From NCBI GenBank assembly GCA_900321145.1, contig ONVB01000004.1:1-9543 (forward strand): a stretch of 9,543 nt of DNA, given 5' to 3'. The notes under the pieces were generated by a model that saw only the letters and a program-made list of their open reading frames with translations, did no database searches and had not been told where the DNA came from. Both the position numbers and the translations under genes were made by a program. Shown in pieces: positions 6,312 to 9,543 of the stretch; position 1 is the stretch's first letter; each line of letters begins with the position of its first letter. This DNA comes from an uncultured Eubacteriales bacterium (lineage in GTDB: Bacteria; Bacillota; Clostridia; Lachnospirales; Lachnospiraceae).

Positions 6312-7634
6312 ATGTCACTTTATCAGGACCTTGTCGATAAGAAGGAAAAGCTTGCATTGGTAGGCCTCGGCTATGTAGGTATGCCCATCGCCGTTGCATT
6401 TGCAAAGAAAGGGATAGATGTAATAGGCTTCGACTTAAACACCGCGAAGATCGAGCTTTACAAGTCGGGCGTAGATCCCACAAAGGAGGTCGGTGACGAG
6501 GCCATCGCGTCTACTACGGTAGACTTCACCTCCGACGAGACCCGCCTTAAGGACGCGCGCTTTATCATAGTCGCGGTTCCGACGCCGGTAAATGCGGATC
6601 ACACCCCGGACCTGACCCCTATCATAGGAGCTTCAGAGGTTATCGGAAGAAATCTCACCAAGGGAGCTATCGTCGTATATGAGTCGACCGTATATCCCGG
6701 CTGCACCGAGGCAGTGTGCATACCCATCTTAGAGAAGCTTTCCGGTCTTAAGTGCGGCATAGACTTCAAGATAGGCTACAGCCCGGAGCGTATCAATCCC
6801 GGTGACAAGGTTCACCGTCTCGAGAATATACACAAGATAGTATCCGGTATGGATAAGGAAAGCTTAGATGAGATAAAGAATGTCTACGACCTTGTCATAG
6901 AGGTCGGCACACATCCGGTATCGAATATAAGGACCGCCGAGGCTGTAAAGGTCGTTGAGAACAGCCAGCGCGATATCAACATAGCATTTATGAACGAGCT
7001 TGCCATGGTATTTGACCGTATGGACATAGATACCAACGAGGTTGTGGACGGTATGAACACCAAGTGGAACGCTTTGGGCTTCAGGCCCGGTCTCGTGGGC
7101 GGACACTGCATAGGCGTCGATCCGTACTACTTTACCTATGAAGCCGAAAAGCTCGGCTACCACAGCCAGATCATATTAAACGGCCGTATCGTAAATGATT
7201 CGATGGGCGCTTACGTGGCCGATTCCGCCGTTAAGAAGATGATTGCCGCAGGTCAGGCTCCCAAAAAGAGCAAGGTTGTTATTTTAGGACTTACCTTTAA
7301 GGAAAACTGCCCCGACACAAGGAACTCCAAGGTAGAGGATATAATCAAGCGTTTGGACGATTACGGCATAGAGCCTCAGGTTGTCGATCCCTGGGCAAGC
7401 GACAGGGATGCCATGAACGAGTACGGAGTTACACTTACAAAGCTTGAGGATGTAAAGGACGCCGACTGCGTTATCGTCGCCGTGGCACATAACGAATTCA
7501 GGGCCCTTTCCCTGGATGAGATTGCAAAGCTTTTCAAGGACGTTCCCGCAAGCGAGAAAGTCCTTATAGACGTTAAGGGACTCTACAGCGTAGAGGATCT
7601 CAAAAAATCAGGCATAAACTACTGGAGACTGTAG
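6312..7634 (+). CDS. Nucleotide-sugar 6-dehydrogenase (UDP-GlcNAc/GalNAc or UDP-Glc type; TviB/WbpA-like)
   Basis: Cytoplasmic NAD-dependent enzyme that oxidises C6 of a UDP-sugar in two steps to a UDP-uronic acid, a precursor of acidic surface polysaccharide. At 440 residues it has the full family length. The N-terminal Rossmann fold has GLGYVG at 18-23 and D41, which should bind the NAD ribose. Other family motifs are ESTVYPG (124-130), SPER (157-160), K213 and N217 in the central helix, catalytic Cys266 in GGHCIGVDPYY, and GLTFKENCPDTRNS (326-339) in the C-terminal UDP-binding domain. The HCIGVDPYY context and the GVDPTKEV segment near residue 53 resemble the TviB/WbpA/VipA branch acting on N-acetylhexosamines more than classical Ugd, but substrate choice cannot be settled from sequence reading. 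ATG at 6312 lies 12 nt after AAGGAGG, slightly long. The polymerase gene follows after 12 nt. Confidence 0.93.
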   Translation: MSLYQDLVDKKEKLALVGLGYVGMPIAVAFAKKGIDVIGFDLNTAKIELYKSGVDPTKEVGDEAIASTTVDFTSDETRLKDARFIIVAVPTPVNADHTPDLTPIIGASEVIGRNLTKGAIVVYESTVYPGCTEAVCIPILEKLSGLKCGIDFKIGYSPERINPGDKVHRLENIHKIVSGMDKESLDEIKNVYDLVIEVGTHPVSNIRTAEAVKVVENSQRDINIAFMNELAMVFDRMDIDTNEVVDGMNTKWNALGFRPGLVGGHCIGVDPYYFTYEAEKLGYHSQIILNGRIVNDSMGAYVADSAVKKMIAAGQAPKKSKVVILGLTFKENCPDTRNSKVEDIIKRLDDYGIEPQVVDPWASDRDAMNEYGVTLTKLEDVKDADCVIVAVAHNEFRALSLDEIAKLFKDVPASEKVLIDVKGLYSVEDLKKSGINYWRL

Positions 7635-7638
7635 GAGA
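7633..7638 (+). promoter_or_regulatory. Ribosome binding site overlapping the dehydrogenase stop codon
   Basis: AGGAGA begins inside the TAG stop of the dehydrogenase gene (7632-7634) and lies 8-9 nt before the ATG at 7647. This supports ATG at 7647 over the TTG at 7644 and indicates cotranscription with translational coupling of the two genes. Confidence 0.65.
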
Positions 7639-7646
7639 ACCTATTG

Positions 7647-8966
7647 ATGAAAGGACGCATTTCCTTTAGACTGAAGGACATAGTGATCATGCTCCTGCTC
7701 CTTATGGAATTCAGGATGCTCTTTCTGATACCCTTGGGGCCGTTGACCAAGCTCAACACCTATCACAACAAGATGCTCGAGGTTGCATGGGTCGGTGTCA
7801 TACTCATCTGCTTCATGCATTTCAAGGTTTCGGATTATAAACTGAGGGGTGCCGTAGGCGCCCTTCTTGTTATGGTTACGCTCAGCATGGTCTATGCATT
7901 TATCAGATATCCCGGGATAGAGGCAAAGGAGGTCATCGTTCCCTTCTTTTCCTACCTTCTGCTTCTGTTATACTTCCCCTTGTCCGACTATCTCGATACC
8001 GAGGAGGGCATGAGGCGGTTTATATTTACCTTACAGATCATCTGCATAGTCGCCTGCGCTGTCATGGTCCTTCAGGCATTTATCTACAACAGCAGGCACA
8101 AGCTGTTTTTATCCATCTACGAGATAAAGCAAAACGGCGGTATCCCGTCAAACAAGAGCAACACCTTGAGGGACGGACACCTGAGGATAACCTACCTTAC
8201 CACCGGAGCATCGATCGCCATGGTTCTCTCACTTGTGAACCTTATAGCCCTAAGGACCAAAAGCCTTCTTGATATAGGCTGCATAGGGGTAAGCGGGGTC
8301 TACTTCCTGTATGTTGCGCGAACCAGGATGTACTTAGCCATCTTCGCGCTTATCGCGGTATATATATACTTCTTCATCAACACCAGAAAGAAAAACAAGC
8401 GCTTTGCCATACTCTTCGGCGCTGTCATGGTAGTCGTCATCTTCTTCGCCGCGGATATCCCCGGCATGGTCAGCGAGTTCGTAGAACCGCTTCTTACCGG
8501 AACCTACAAGGACGACGGAAGCTACTATGCAAGAATAGCCGCGCTCTTATTCTTCGGAGAGTCGATCGTCACTCACCCGCTTATGGGACTCGGCGTTGTA
8601 AAAACAGGCGCGGAATCGATCTACGCAGAAGCCTTAAGGGGACCCGACAAGCTCGCCTACTTTACCGATGTAGGCGTCTTCGGAGGAACGGCGGAATTCG
8701 GTCTGCCGTTCCTGATCATCTTCATATATGTACTGAGGAAGTCTTTCTTAAAGTCATCCGATGCACACGTTAAGAACTACGCCTACAGCAAGGCCCTGTG
8801 GTGGTTCATCATCTTCAGCAGCCTTACCTTAAGCGTATTCGATCCGCAGAGAGTGATCGCCTATGCCATAGCACTTTCCTTCTTCAACACTTCCTTGAAG
8901 GACAGGGACCGCGCATCTGCCGGCATCACTGAAAACGCCGTGCAGAGAAATAAAGTTCTTGTATAA
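7647..8966 (+). CDS. Wzy/O-antigen-polymerase-like integral membrane protein
   Basis: Predicted polysaccharide polymerase (or ligase) of the Wzy/WaaL fold, which joins lipid-linked repeat units at the outer face of the membrane. The protein (439 aa) has about ten to twelve hydrophobic segments, for example near 12-29, 43-59, 67-86, 96-112, 126-146, 186-202, 207-223, 228-245, 253-270, 349-364, 385-397 and 402-412. Between segments at about 270 and 345 lies the large external loop typical of the family, with an Arg (R296) in SYYARIAALL followed by HPLMGLG (310-316), matching the family's R and H-P-L-x-G-x-G signature. VARTRMYLA near 223-231 corresponds to the short Arg-containing turn seen in many members. 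The family is very divergent, so repeat-unit specificity cannot be read. No flippase or glycosyltransferase gene is adjacent. The last 25 residues are polar and cytoplasmic. Confidence 0.8.
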   Translation: MKGRISFRLKDIVIMLLLLMEFRMLFLIPLGPLTKLNTYHNKMLEVAWVGVILICFMHFKVSDYKLRGAVGALLVMVTLSMVYAFIRYPGIEAKEVIVPFFSYLLLLLYFPLSDYLDTEEGMRRFIFTLQIICIVACAVMVLQAFIYNSRHKLFLSIYEIKQNGGIPSNKSNTLRDGHLRITYLTTGASIAMVLSLVNLIALRTKSLLDIGCIGVSGVYFLYVARTRMYLAIFALIAVYIYFFINTRKKNKRFAILFGAVMVVVIFFAADIPGMVSEFVEPLLTGTYKDDGSYYARIAALLFFGESIVTHPLMGLGVVKTGAESIYAEALRGPDKLAYFTDVGVFGGTAEFGLPFLIIFIYVLRKSFLKSSDAHVKNYAYSKALWWFIIFSSLTLSVFDPQRVIAYAIALSFFNTSLKDRDRASAGITENAVQRNKVLV

Positions 8967-8977
8967 TAGCATGTTTT

Positions 8978-9006
8978 TTGATAAAATAATGCTTAGTATT
9001 TTTATA
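8978..9006 (+). promoter_or_regulatory. Weak candidate promoter for the short chemoreceptor-like gene
   Basis: The 61-bp gap after the polymerase gene is AT-rich. TTGATA (8978-8983, four of six) is followed by 17 nt and TTTATA (9001-9006), a poor -10; TATATA at 9003-9008 is a better box but with 19 nt spacing. No convincing terminator precedes it, so readthrough from the polymerase gene is equally possible. A strong Shine-Dalgarno AGGAGG lies at 9012-9017. Confidence 0.25.
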
Positions 9007-9027
9007 TAGTCAGGAGGGTTTACAAAT

Positions 9028-9525
9028 ATGGACACAGCATACGAAAATGTACCATCAGAAGCTAAGGCACCGCAGGATACCAGAAGCCTGCTCGGTTCGG
9101 TCGAGTTTGTTAACAACAAGGTAAAGAGCATAAACGAGTACGGCGAGAGCGTAAAGGAAAGCTCGGATGTGATCAACTCCTCAGCTGACCGTATCATGTC
9201 AAATATATCAGAGGTTCAGAGCTTTGCTCAGCAGATCCAGAAGATTTCCAACAGCACGAACATGCTCTCTCTGAACGCCTCCATAGAGGCTGCAAGAAGC
9301 GGTGAAGCCGGCAAGGGCTTTGCGGTTGTTGCCAAGGAGATGACAAAGCTCGCCATGAACACAAAGGAAGCTTCCGAGAAGATCCTTTCCATACTGAACC
9401 GTTTCGTAAAGGATGTCGAGGAGATGAAGGACAGCTTGGAGTCTCAGTCGGAGACCTTGGATAAGCAGAGCGAGGTTGCAAAGCAGGCTCTTGCCGAGGT
9501 AGATAAGATCCGCGGTCTTCTGTAG
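9028..9525 (+). CDS. Short soluble methyl-accepting chemotaxis signalling-domain protein
   Basis: Protein of 165 residues that consists almost only of a chemoreceptor cytoplasmic hairpin (MCPsignal, PF00015). The hairpin tip is well conserved: SLNASIEAARSGEAGKGFAVV, residues 81-101, with E87, R90, G92, E93, G95, G97, F98 matching the receptor-kinase/CheW contact region. The flanking coiled-coil arms are only about 55-65 residues each, clearly shorter than the arms of ordinary receptors, and there is no membrane segment, HAMP or sensor domain. The first 20 residues are polar and probably disordered. Start: ATG 10 nt after AGGAGG (9012-9017). By family it could contact CheA/CheW; whether it joins receptor arrays, acts as a decoy, or scaffolds another complex is unknown. 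No che gene is visible. An ordinary terminal gene of the preceding polysaccharide operon is possible but the gap and own ribosome binding site argue for independent expression. Confidence 0.85.
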   Translation: MDTAYENVPSEAKAPQDTRSLLGSVEFVNNKVKSINEYGESVKESSDVINSSADRIMSNISEVQSFAQQIQKISNSTNMLSLNASIEAARSGEAGKGFAVVAKEMTKLAMNTKEASEKILSILNRFVKDVEEMKDSLESQSETLDKQSEVAKQALAEVDKIRGLL

Positions 9526-9543
9526 TATCTTAAGACATAGATT

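Noticed and set aside
8984..9006. Possible terminator after the polymerase gene (AATGC/GTATT with AT-rich extension)
   Set aside because: Only five pairs including a G-U, low GC content and no well-placed U-run after a stable stem; too weak to call.
8829..9197. Minus-strand open frame of 122 codons across the polymerase-chemoreceptor gap
   Set aside because: Overlaps both real genes, whose protein motifs are clear, and shows no recognisable domain or ribosome binding site.

Overview
The window reads as chromosomal DNA of a Gram-positive anaerobe of the class Clostridia, most likely Lachnospiraceae (a Butyrivibrio-like rumen or gut bacterium). This rests on ChW (clostridial hydrophobic tryptophan) repeats combined with InlB-type B-repeats in one secreted protein, strong AGGAGG ribosome binding sites, frequent ATA and AGG/AGA codons, and the style of the large Cache hybrid kinase. 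The assignment to genus level is inference.

Layout. Left half, minus strand: (1) a large secreted surface protein that starts at 2642 and runs off the left edge (880 codons visible: signal peptide, unrecognised N-terminal region, four B-repeats, one Ig-like clostridial module, then ChW repeats); (2) 150 bp intergenic DNA with a candidate promoter and nested inverted repeats; (3) a hybrid sensor histidine kinase of about 1110 residues (2793-6125). Right half, plus strand: (4) a compact intergenic region (6126-6311) with two divergent sigma-A-type promoters whose -10 boxes overlap in one palindrome, followed by a structured leader RNA; (5) a UDP-sugar 6-dehydrogenase (6312-7634); (6) a Wzy-like polysaccharide polymerase (7647-8966), whose ribosome binding site overlaps the stop of gene 5; (7) a very short, membrane-free chemoreceptor signalling-domain protein (9028-9525).

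How it may fit together. The kinase has two complete periplasm-facing-type (here extracellular) dCache sensors in series, each with most or all of the amino-acid-binding signature, separated by a cytoplasmic segment that aligns with HisKA but has Glu in place of the phospho-accepting His. Its output is a C-terminal receiver, so the signal must leave through an HPt protein or act on another regulator not present here. The kinase and the polysaccharide genes are transcribed away from each other from overlapping promoters, which suggests mutually exclusive or coordinated expression. With the secreted ChW/B-repeat protein on one side and the uronic-acid-forming dehydrogenase plus polymerase on the other, the locus looks like a nutrient-sensing and cell-surface module; this link is inference from gene order.

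Most notable items: the vestigial HisKA inside the kinase, the tandem amino-acid-type dCache sensors, the symmetric divergent promoter, the unassigned leader RNA ahead of the dehydrogenase, and the miniature chemoreceptor.
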